From: a virus
DNA length: 21,397 nucleotides
IMG/VR virus record: IMGVR_UViG_3300006846_000064
Span: 1 to 21,397 of that record
Reading direction: 5' to 3' (one strand)
Position numbers and translations under genes: made by a program. How positions within the stretch are numbered: the first letter of the stretch is position 1; each line of letters starts with the position of its first letter. Below are positions 14,401 to 20,264 of the stretch, in pieces. Under the pieces are notes generated by a model. The model did no database searches, had not been told where the DNA came from, and saw only the letters and a list, made by a program, of their open reading frames with translations.

Positions 14401-14711
14401 TGCGGGCGCAATATCAAAGCGAGCTTGGTCAGTCCTACTTTGTTATAGAAAACATTACTGTTGATAAATGGTTCTCTGACCTATCCAAACCAACGCCGGG
14501 ATTTCCCGGCTTGGGTGCAGAGTTCCAGTCAGCCCTATCTGTCGTTCCATTTATCGAAACCATTACTGTCGATATGTGGTTCTCGGCATTCTCAACCGTG
14601 CCTCCAGCGATGGCAGGCGCGTACTATGCTGCCCAACAAGAGTTTGGCAGTTCACCGTTTGTCGCTCCCACCGGGTTCAATCGGGCGGCAAACTTCTTCC
14701 CTGTAATGTAA
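11466..14711 (+). CDS. Giant repeat protein: beta N-terminus plus 18 Trp/Pro repeats (1081 aa)
   Basis: The ATG follows the previous stop directly. Residues 1-190 are beta-rich and fibre-like. Residues 195-412 form a second beta-rich domain (SVGDLVFVAVSESGG, TDDLGNSYTALNGG, with several Cys) of a kind seen in extracellular and phage adhesins. From residue 416 to about 1068 the chain consists of 18 units of 35-39 residues, each starting (D/Q)-x-W-F, then about six residues to a P-T-P-P-L-x-G-L-x-x-x-x-Q core. The protein ends NRAANFFPVM. There is no signal peptide or membrane segment. Position between fibre genes favours a virion surface fibre or adhesin. The repeat is not one for which I know a function, and similar W-F...L-S-x-P...Q segments occur in the protein at 14925. 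Structural role is inferred, not demonstrated. Confidence 0.75.
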   Translation: MTDLYPSNRTLNGIGNFFDLLSNPQGTATPGESMTGVVNAVSSGTNIQWTQTAGGTVLEFISGRSPAGGWTLDGTITFAMPAQESLMTTNIGMRARVYRRTDAGVETEVGGSPFDDGIELTQGGFTLMTWTGNPTAIAFAEDDRLVVRYFITNIGTMGTGTGTLRYNALLGAGTEAQVTITETVAFKSDATNFGDIVGTSIKGTAAITDPLSPSRPITISVGDLVFVAVSESGGNTSVACTDDLGNSYTALNGGTNGIANVKAFFSVATTGGDCTPAVDTTASANNSALEVTVFKGPFASSPLDINTTSASDSAEPYTATATGTLAQSDELIVGYFGGAAAAAQEAYISATPSGAYIACSNPGLISAAVSLCVTSLVVASTSSVTMGVSAEPGGARATACVVATFKREPTPAPSADSWFRLLTDPPPPLPGLGAAWQNQFGYGHFTPPPEEVTVDKWFAELSGPTPPLPGLVAANQIDVVELPFIETIFPDMWFMPFSDPTPSLAGLLAPYQEEFGISYFIVEEVTVDKWFVSLSEPLYALSGLGASYQVEFGETPVEDSDAQGWFYPFSEPTPPLSGLGSHQQLTLTDVPFVEDIFLDMWFAALSEPTPPLSGLLAPYQAEFGPAIFVEEEVTVDKWFAALSEPLYALLGQAAPYQDDLAAVPFEDSDIQGWFYPFAEPTPPLSGLLAQYQEQFGQTYTVVEEVTVDKWFIELSTPTPPLPGLDASQQLALTDVPFEEDIFVDMWFGYLSEPPPPLAGLLAPYQEEGGYSPFFAPEVSVDMWFEALSEPTPPLSGLGVASQIDVIEIPFIEDTFVDMWFEAWSDPTPPLSGLLAAYQEAFGQNYFIFEEITVDKWFTELSTPTPALSGLGESQQLALTDVPFEEDIFVDMWFAPFADPTLPLAGLLAQYQEEFGYSPLFEPTVSVDMWFETLGEPTPPLSGLGTANQIDVIEVPFVESIFVDMWFEAYSEPTPPLAGLRAQYQSELGQSYFVIENITVDKWFSDLSKPTPGFPGLGAEFQSALSVVPFIETITVDMWFSAFSTVPPAMAGAYYAAQQEFGSSPFVAPTGFNRAANFFPVM
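12711..14669 (+). repeat. 18 tandem 36-37 residue coding repeats (about 110 bases each)
   Basis: Unit starts, read from the D/Q before W-F, are spaced by 39, 36, 37, 35, 36, 37, 35, 37, 36, 37, 36, 37, 36, 37, 36, 37 and 36 residues. From unit 8 onward two unit types alternate strictly: a 37-residue form usually with a Q-x-x-x-G core (YQEEFG...) and a 36-residue form with Q-x-x-x-x-x-x-x-P-F. A four-unit (146-residue, 438-base) superperiod links units 9-12 to 13-16. Units 4-5 resemble 7-8 (SEPLYAL, then QGWFYPF). DNA copies differ mostly at third codon positions. Confidence 0.85.
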
Positions 14712-14721
14712 GAGGAAGGTC

Positions 14722-14925
14722 ATGGACGAAAAGATCAGAATTGAGTTTGACAGCATACAAGAGGCCAACGTGATGTTGCAGCTTATCGACATAGCTGTAC
14801 GGGCACGCGGGCTTGAGGTTGCTGAAGTCGGACTTGTTTTCTCACGCAAGGTTACTGAGGCCATAAGAGGGGCGCAGTTCAAAAAGCCAACAATCGTGCC
14901 ATCATCGGAGGTAGCTAACAACTAA
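14722..14925 (+). CDS. Small hypothetical protein between repeat genes (67 aa)
   Basis: A strong GAGGAAGG site precedes the ATG. The product begins MDEKIRIEFDSIQEANVMLQ, with a beta strand then two helices and a polar tail (PTIVPSSEVANN). The 'F-x-S-x-Q-E-A-N-x-x-(L/M)' opening resembles small uncharacterised phage proteins of tail clusters. Its stop overlaps the next start (TAATG), so it is coupled to the second repeat-bearing gene. It contains none of the repeat units itself. Function unknown. Confidence 0.62.
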   Translation: MDEKIRIEFDSIQEANVMLQLIDIAVRARGLEVAEVGLVFSRKVTEAIRGAQFKKPTIVPSSEVANN

Positions 14926-15467
14926 TGCTTGGGTTCCGACCACTTGCTGCTGGGCCGCTTGCCTCTGGAGCATTCGGAGAGGCTGCGATCAACTTTGAGT
15001 GGTTTGCGCACCTATCAGAACCATATCCTTTTGTCCGTGGCTCACGTCCAGAATATCAGGCGCAGTTCTGGTGGCCATCGCATGAACTTGCACCATCGGC
15101 TGCTTCATGGTTCATGGAGTTGTCTCGGCCAACGCCGCCTTTGGCTGGTCTTCAAACAATCTATCAGGCTCAGTTTCAGTGGCCATCACATATCATTCCT
15201 CCAAGAGTGGATTGGTGGTTCTGGCCACTGTCTGAGCCGCCACCGCCACTGCCGGGCCTTGGCGTTGTCTATCAATTGGCGTTTACATCACCGCCAAGGG
15301 TAATTCCATCTGCCAACGTCATTACGATAGCGGCGATTGAGACCAACAATGATATCTTCAGGGCCAGCATTGACGTTGGTGGTGCTGGGCCGCCTGTGAG
15401 AGCAGTCGTGAGTATCGAGGAAATTCCAGCCATCGGTGATGCTGCAACATCAATTAGGGAGCCATAA
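14925..15467 (+). CDS. Three-repeat W-F protein with C-terminal SI-EI module (180 aa)
   Basis: The start overlaps the preceding stop by one base. Three copies of the Trp/Pro repeat begin near residues 25, 61 and 97, with the W-F pairs spaced exactly 36 residues apart (EWFAHLSEP, SWFMELSRPTPPLAGL, WWFWPLSEPPPPLPGL). In the first two units FG is replaced by FWW or FQW plus PSH. The last 50 residues (131-180) form a separate strand-rich module: VITIAAIETNNDIF, a Gly/Pro turn, then VVSIEEIPAIGDAATSI. A related module is the main body of the protein at 17539. I would guess a minor fibre or surface protein built from the same unit as the 1081-residue neighbour. Confidence 0.7.
   Translation: MLGFRPLAAGPLASGAFGEAAINFEWFAHLSEPYPFVRGSRPEYQAQFWWPSHELAPSAASWFMELSRPTPPLAGLQTIYQAQFQWPSHIIPPRVDWWFWPLSEPPPPLPGLGVVYQLAFTSPPRVIPSANVITIAAIETNNDIFRASIDVGGAGPPVRAVVSIEEIPAIGDAATSIREP
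14997..15317 (+). repeat. Three more copies of the Trp/Pro repeat
   Basis: Three 36-residue units spaced W26, W62 and W98 in the protein. They share W-F-x-x-L-S-x-P and, in units 2 and 3, the P-P-L-x-G-L core with the giant array, but carry aromatic-rich F-(W/Q)-W-P-S-H ends in units 1 and 2. The array therefore spans two genes with a small unrelated gene between them. Confidence 0.8.
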
Positions 15468-15468
15468 A

Positions 15469-17514
15469 ATGGCAATCACGATAACCCACACTAAAGTCGC
15501 TACTACACCGGATGATCCGACTGCGGAAGTAGGAACAAATGAGTGGAACGCTGCCCACACTGTTACAGGCTCGATTGTTGGTGGGTCTGATGGTCAGTTT
15601 CAATATAACAATAATGGCGAAGGTGCTGGCGCTGTAAAACTGATCTACGACGATACCCTTAATGTCACAAAGATGACAGCCGACAGCGGACTTGGCGGAG
15701 GATTCATAGCCAATCTAGACAACCCGTTCTGTGTCAATGACGATAACTATCATCGGGGGTATGAGTTTCGGGCTGACTGGGTTGCCCCAAGCGGAACCAA
15801 TGTCGGCTTCACGACCCAAATGACAGTCGCCATTCCGGGGCGCATCATGGAAGGTGAAAACCTTCATGGTGGCGGCACCAACGCAAAATGCACGTTCACG
15901 AATCTCGGGATTTCTGTCGATGCTTATGGCGCTGGTCAGCGCATTTTGACGCAACAGACGATCAACGCCTATGGCATGGGCGACGCCTGTTTAGAAACGC
16001 GTCGGGTCAGTTTCTCATCCGGCAACATATCCGGCGATGAAGGCGTTGGGTTTTCTCTTGTCAATACGCTGATGCAGGCTGAGTTGTTTGTGAAGGCAAA
16101 CATCACCAGCATTCCGACGCAAGCCACCATCAACACGACAACAACGCAAGTCATCACTGGCGACAAAGACCCGCAGACCGTCACCGTCGCAAATTCATCG
16201 GGCGTGGTGGCCGGTCAGTGGGTGGTAGTCGAGCAGGCACCATCGACTCACCTGATCAATATCGAGGCCGTTCAGGTTACGGCTGTTCCAAACGGCACCA
16301 GCATCACTGGCATATTTCGCGCCAACCACGGCCTTGGCGTCAAGGTCACCCCCGCCACGGTACTCGGACTCGCGGCCAACTTCATGGGCGAACAACGGGT
16401 TGTCGTCAACTTGAGTGCAACGCCGTACACGACCGGAACAGTTGCGTCTATTTCCGGCGCTGCGTTTACCGGCAGCGGTACGACATGGGCGAATAACATG
16501 GTCGGCGGCAACGCTGACAATGTTGGCGCAATCTCGTTGACATCCGATGACTACACCGGTTTGCCGTACTCGACAGCGCCCAATCAACTGAAATCATGGT
16601 ATCAGATCACATCGGTCCCGAGTACCACGCAGGTAGACATTCATACCACATCAGTTGCGGGTGACGCCGCCTATCGCGGCAATGGTGTTGCTGTATCGGG
16701 GGCGTACACAATCCGCCCTGCAATGCGGATTCTGAGGATACCGAATTTGTCTACCATTGTCTGCGAAACCAGCACCCACACGTGGGCGGTCAATGATATT
16801 ATCGAATGCGCGATTTGTCCTTATCCCGATATGACCGCGTTCCGATATCATGTCGGTGCGTTCACGCCGGGCGGCACCTACCGTAACTTCCAGGCGGTGC
16901 TCAATCTTGGCTCGCGCAAGATCGAGTTCGGATATTTCCTCGGTTTCTATGGCAACCCAAAATGTGACGGCACAAATGGAGCGTCCACTGGCAGTTGGGG
17001 AACGTGCTACGCAGCACAGCATTGCGACGTTGCCTTCGCCCATTATGGAACCAATGGGTATACTGATGCCAAATGCTCACTGCTATTGCCGCGCGGCGGC
17101 GATAACTCCGGGGGCACCGATCAGGGCGGTGCTATTGTCTGGTCTCCAACGACACAAAATGTTACGGCGAGGCTCCCGCAAATTCGCCCCAACGAAGGCA
17201 ACGAGGGACTTGATATTATCGGGACCGGCGTGGCGGCGACCCTCACCGGAGCGTTGCGGTTTATTCTTCACGGTAAAGGCATCAACACCAGTTCGGCAAC
17301 TACTGGGGCGGAGCTACTAACCTTCGGCGGGCAATTCAAAGTCGGTACCTCCACGTTTGCCAATATTGCGACGGCGGCAGCAAATCTAGTCGGCACGATG
17401 ATTGTCATCACAGACAGCGACACGGCCACCGTAGGTGCGACCATAGCAGGTGGCGGAGCTAATACCGTGATGGCGTGGTGCGACGGGGCCAACTGGAAGG
17501 TGATGGCTGCATAA
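15469..17514 (+). CDS. Second tail-fibre/tailspike-like protein (681 aa)
   Basis: Start chosen at ATG 15469, preceded by AGGGAG and two bases after the preceding stop; an in-frame ATG further upstream lies inside the previous gene. The first 45 residues (MAITITHTKVATTPDDPTAE, then NEWNAAHTVTG) match a common phage fibre N-terminal pattern (T-H-x-K-V-x-x-x-P-D...WNA-x-H-x-V). The remainder is beta-strand and Gly/Thr/Asn-rich, including many Cys near residues 450-570, and the C-terminal motif GTMIVITDSDTATVGATI plus GGGANTVMAWCDGANWKV is typical of fibre tips. No depolymerase catalytic residues could be placed. It likely forms a trimer that binds the host surface; anchoring to the tail through the N-terminal domain is inference. 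Confidence 0.72.
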   Translation: MAITITHTKVATTPDDPTAEVGTNEWNAAHTVTGSIVGGSDGQFQYNNNGEGAGAVKLIYDDTLNVTKMTADSGLGGGFIANLDNPFCVNDDNYHRGYEFRADWVAPSGTNVGFTTQMTVAIPGRIMEGENLHGGGTNAKCTFTNLGISVDAYGAGQRILTQQTINAYGMGDACLETRRVSFSSGNISGDEGVGFSLVNTLMQAELFVKANITSIPTQATINTTTTQVITGDKDPQTVTVANSSGVVAGQWVVVEQAPSTHLINIEAVQVTAVPNGTSITGIFRANHGLGVKVTPATVLGLAANFMGEQRVVVNLSATPYTTGTVASISGAAFTGSGTTWANNMVGGNADNVGAISLTSDDYTGLPYSTAPNQLKSWYQITSVPSTTQVDIHTTSVAGDAAYRGNGVAVSGAYTIRPAMRILRIPNLSTIVCETSTHTWAVNDIIECAICPYPDMTAFRYHVGAFTPGGTYRNFQAVLNLGSRKIEFGYFLGFYGNPKCDGTNGASTGSWGTCYAAQHCDVAFAHYGTNGYTDAKCSLLLPRGGDNSGGTDQGGAIVWSPTTQNVTARLPQIRPNEGNEGLDIIGTGVAATLTGALRFILHGKGINTSSATTGAELLTFGGQFKVGTSTFANIATAAANLVGTMIVITDSDTATVGATIAGGGANTVMAWCDGANWKVMAA

Positions 17515-17538
17515 TAAGCGTTCATACTAAGGTGATGG

Positions 17539-17766
17539 ATGCCTAATGTATTCCAGCCCAGTGTCTTTCAGGAGCCGCCAGCATTTCAGATGTTGCCGGA
17601 TGCCGATGTAACTGGAGTCATGAGTGCGACAGAGGTAAACGCCGATATGGCTCTTGTTCTTGTGGACCTTCCACCAGAGCAGCTTCCTTCCCAAGAAGGC
17701 GCATCTGTGGTTATTACTGAGATTCAGGCGCAGAGTGCAGGAGCCATATCAATCGAAGGGGACTAG
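17539..17766 (+). CDS. Small protein with FQ repeats and SI-EI module (75 aa)
   Basis: AAGGTGA precedes the ATG. The start MPNVFQPSVFQEPPAFQ repeats the F-Q element at three places. The remaining ~50 residues (SATEVNADMALVLVDLPPEQ, then GASVVITEIQAQSAGAISIEG) match the C-terminal module of the protein at 14925 in layout: a short strand with E-x-N-x-D, a Pro/Gly linker, then V-V-x-I-x-E-I and a terminal (I/T)SI. It has no Trp/Pro repeat. Its place between the fibre and neck genes suggests a small virion component. Function unknown. Confidence 0.6.
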   Translation: MPNVFQPSVFQEPPAFQMLPDADVTGVMSATEVNADMALVLVDLPPEQLPSQEGASVVITEIQAQSAGAISIEGD

Positions 17767-17769
17767 ATC

Positions 17770-18078
17770 ATGCCTGTTAATCTCAGCCCGGTTAACATTG
17801 ATTACCCAAACACGGCACGATTTGTGGTCGAGTTCTTCGATGCTGATGGTGCCCTGACGGTCCCATCATCGGGGACGCTCACAATCTCCTACACGGATCG
17901 TGCTACTCTCACGGCCACGAGTACCGATATCAGCCTTACGCTGACAGACAGCTTTTTTCTTGGTACATGGTCATCCAGCGGGGCTGTGATTGGCTTGGCG
18001 TCGTGGAGCGTGACAGGGGCTGGATTGGCGAGTCCGGCCGCCACCGGAACGATCAGAGTCATCAACCCGGATGATTAA
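17770..18078 (+). CDS. Ig-like beta-sandwich phage protein (102 aa)
   Basis: Starts just after the previous stop, with AAGGGGA before it. The product begins MPVNLSPVNIDYPNTARFVV, followed by alternating short strands (GTLTISYTDRATLT, ISLTLT, LGTWSS) and a final strand TGTIRVINPDD. The strand order and lack of charge suggest an Ig-like sandwich, a frequent decoration or adhesin unit in phages. No active site is present. Short-range co-transcription with the adaptor gene downstream is likely; specific role unclear. Confidence 0.6.
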   Translation: MPVNLSPVNIDYPNTARFVVEFFDADGALTVPSSGTLTISYTDRATLTATSTDISLTLTDSFFLGTWSSSGAVIGLASWSVTGAGLASPAATGTIRVINPDD

Positions 18079-18080
18079 CA

Positions 18081-18782
18081 ATGTTTAACACAACGCAAAC
18101 CTATAGCGGCAGCTTCAACTTCGCTCCCAGTGCGGGCGAGGTCATTATCAATGCTTTTGGAAGGATTCAGGTCTATCCCACGGAGATTCTAGCCAGCCAT
18201 ATTCAGCAGGCGACCATGGAAATGAACCTACTGCTGGCCAAGTTCAACAATCAGACCCCGAATTTGTGGGCAATAGACCTTGAACCGATGCCGCTGACCC
18301 AAGGTGTGGCCACGTACTCGCTGCCAAACCCGACCATCCAGATTCTGGACGCCTTTCTGCGTACAAACAATCCCGGCACGGATATCCTGATCTATCCCAT
18401 GTCCCGCACAGAGTATGCGGCGATGGCCCAGAAGACGACGCAGGGGCCACCGAATCAGTTCTGGTTTAATAGGGCCATCTCACCGGAAATAACGCTCTAT
18501 CCGGTCCCGGACGGCAATGGGCCGTATACCCTATATCTTTATATTGTCCGTAATATTCAGGACGCCTACACGGCCGGGGGCCTGAACGTCGAAGTCCCGA
18601 CACTCTGGTTAGATGCGTTAACCGCCGGGCTATCACACCGGTTGGCGCGCATCTATCGCCCCGAGATGGAGGATCGCCGCAAGGCGGACGCTGATGAGGC
18701 TTGGAATATTGCTGCAACGCAAAACGTCGAGAATGTGAATATGTACCTCAGTCCCAGTGTCGGGGGGTACTATACGCGATGA
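18081..18782 (+). CDS. Neck adaptor / gp4-like head-completion protein (233 aa)
   Basis: The N-terminal half has helices (QQATMEMNLLLAKFNN) and LPNPTIQILDAFLR. The middle holds DILIYPMSRTEYAAMAQKTTQ, then GPPNQFWFNRAISPEITLYP and a strand YLYIVRNIQDAY; the end carries PTLWLDALTAGLSHRLARIY-PE and a helical C-terminus closing with YYTR. The 'SR-x-E-Y-x-x-x-x-x-K...G-x-P-x-x-(F/Y)W-x-(N/D)-R...P-x-x-(T)-L-Y-P-x-P' pattern is typical of head-tail adaptor proteins related to P22 gp4 and the SU10 adaptor. These bind under the portal and seal packaged DNA. A second adaptor-like gene lies 770 bases downstream. Confidence is good for the family and lower for the P22 versus SU10 subgroup. Confidence 0.75.
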   Translation: MFNTTQTYSGSFNFAPSAGEVIINAFGRIQVYPTEILASHIQQATMEMNLLLAKFNNQTPNLWAIDLEPMPLTQGVATYSLPNPTIQILDAFLRTNNPGTDILIYPMSRTEYAAMAQKTTQGPPNQFWFNRAISPEITLYPVPDGNGPYTLYLYIVRNIQDAYTAGGLNVEVPTLWLDALTAGLSHRLARIYRPEMEDRRKADADEAWNIAATQNVENVNMYLSPSVGGYYTR

Positions 18783-19555
18783 GACCAACCGGCAGAGCCC
18801 GCATCGATATGAGGCGGCCAGAGGCTCTGGCCGAGTGCGACAGGTGCGGATTTCTCTACAACCACAACAAGCTCTCTTGGCAGTCCGACTGGGATGGCAT
18901 GAACCTTCACGAGAACGGCCTTCTGGTCTGCGATACCTGTATGGACACGCCGCAGGAAAACGGCCAGCGCACGGTGATCCTTCCACCCGATCCTGATCCC
19001 ATCAAGAATGCGCGTCCACGTAACTACCTGAACGCGAACAATCCCATGTCCGGGATTGGTCTGACGCTGACAGACGATATTTATTCTGGTGGTTTTTTCG
19101 GGACCATGACGGGCGGGGCTGGTGTGGCTTCTGCCTTTGATGGCAACACCAATAAGACGTGGCTTCACTCTGCCTATATCAGCGTGTCTGATTCCAGTTT
19201 TGGAAACTACATTGCCAAGAACTGGTCGCCATACATTGGCAGCATAAGGACTCCATCGAGTCTCACCGCTCCTGTTATCACGCATTCGTTGTCAAGCTTC
19301 ACGGCGACTGCTCCGAATGACCGATCTTTTCTCAGCAGCGGCCCGACCACATGGGCTGTGCGCGGCTCCAACAATGGCGTGAGTTGGACCACGCTTTTGT
19401 CCGGCGTAACGACAGGATCGGCCGGGGAGTCCGTAGGTGGGGAGCCTCCGGGCTCAAACTACAGATTTCATAACTTTTCTCTGCTTGGAGACGGCGTGTC
19501 CACGCTAACCGTGGCTCAGGTGAGTTTTAGCGTGAATCAGGTGTCGTCATCATGA
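18779..19555 (+). CDS. Zinc-binding protein fused to F5/8C-like sugar-binding domain (258 aa)
   Basis: The ATG overlaps the previous stop (ATGA). Residues 1-80 form a zinc-binding unit with C20-x-x-C23 and C51-x-x-C54, along with LSWQSDWDGMNL and a LPPDPDPIKNARP end, a pattern I recall from small phage proteins near the neck. Residues 85-258 look like a galactose-binding/F5-8 type C fold: AFDGNTNKTWLHS, WSPYIG, WAVRGSNNGVSWTTLLSG and YRFHNFSLLGDG, closing with TVAQVSFSV. These domains bind sugars or lipids on cell surfaces. The fusion suggests a short tail-attached receptor-binding part. Sugar binding is inferred from the family, with no ligand residues verified. It is coupled to the next gene through another ATGA overlap. 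Confidence 0.68.
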   Translation: MRPTGRARIDMRRPEALAECDRCGFLYNHNKLSWQSDWDGMNLHENGLLVCDTCMDTPQENGQRTVILPPDPDPIKNARPRNYLNANNPMSGIGLTLTDDIYSGGFFGTMTGGAGVASAFDGNTNKTWLHSAYISVSDSSFGNYIAKNWSPYIGSIRTPSSLTAPVITHSLSSFTATAPNDRSFLSSGPTTWAVRGSNNGVSWTTLLSGVTTGSAGESVGGEPPGSNYRFHNFSLLGDGVSTLTVAQVSFSVNQVSSS

Positions 19556-20262
19556 TCAACTACACAACATACGTTTCGCAAATATCGAATCTCTTGGTGA
19601 TCGGTTCGACCGACTCAAACTTCATGACGATGCTCCCCGGCATGATTGACTATGCGGAGGGTCGTGTTTATCGCGAACTCGATCTGCTGGCGACAAGAGT
19701 AACCACGACTGTCACGCTTAGCTCAGGAAATCGCAATGTAACGATTCCCACCGTCTCTGGAACGTATCGTGTCATTGAGACCGTCAATGTCCTTACTACG
19801 GTGGGTCAGGGCAGTTCCAATGGCACGCGCTCTCCGGCAATGGCTACCAGCCGTGATTTCATTGACGCGACCTATCCATCGGGGCAGTCCAATACGGGCC
19901 TCCCACTGTTCTGGGCCATGAACTCTAATACCAATCTGATTCTCGGCCCATCACCCGATGCCGCCTACACAACAGAGATTGTTGGCACGATCCAGCCAAC
20001 GCCATTGTCATCTGCAAACGCAACGACATTCCTGACCGATAATCTTCCCGATGTGTTCATTGCGGCGAGCATGGTGTTTGGATCGGGTTATATGCGTGAT
20101 TTTGGTGCTCAGGCTGACAATCAGCCCATGGCCGGGTCATGGGAGATGCAATATAAAACCTTAGTGCAGTCAGCCAACATCGAAACGCTGCGCCAGAAAT
20201 ACCAGTCTGGTGGCTGGACCCACGCGCAACCGTCGCCCATTGCAACGCCACCGAGGGCCTGA
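19552..20262 (+). CDS. Second adaptor-like neck protein (236 aa)
   Basis: The start overlaps the previous stop. The first helices (LPGMIDYAEGRVYRELDLL) and a strand pair (TVTLSSGNRNVTIPTVSG), followed by ATSRDFIDATYPSGQSNTG-LPLFWA, NLILGPSPDAAYTTEIVG and a helical end with LRQKYQSGGWT, match adaptor-type (SU10-like) proteins I know from podovirus-like and related phages. These link the portal or gp4-like ring to the tail. It differs in detail from the protein at 18081, so it is at most a distant relative and may sit as a second ring. It lies directly before the gp10-like gene, as in the usual neck order. Confidence 0.68.
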   Translation: MINYTTYVSQISNLLVIGSTDSNFMTMLPGMIDYAEGRVYRELDLLATRVTTTVTLSSGNRNVTIPTVSGTYRVIETVNVLTTVGQGSSNGTRSPAMATSRDFIDATYPSGQSNTGLPLFWAMNSNTNLILGPSPDAAYTTEIVGTIQPTPLSSANATTFLTDNLPDVFIAASMVFGSGYMRDFGAQADNQPMAGSWEMQYKTLVQSANIETLRQKYQSGGWTHAQPSPIATPPRA

Positions 20263-20264
20263 CG

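Noticed and set aside
12646-14448. Several repeat-like alternative-frame ORFs over the Trp/Pro array
   Set aside because: They repeat only because the underlying coding repeats do; third-position variation in the main frame shows which frame is under selection.
15469-17514. Diversity-generating retroelement variable region in the fibre C-terminus
   Set aside because: No template-repeat copy or reverse transcriptase was seen in the window, and the C-terminus does not show the usual C-type lectin variable pattern.
18701-18778. Upstream in-frame extension of the zinc/F5-8C gene
   Set aside because: It would overlap the adaptor gene by about 80 bases; the ATGA overlap at 18779 fits the coupling seen at neighbouring genes.
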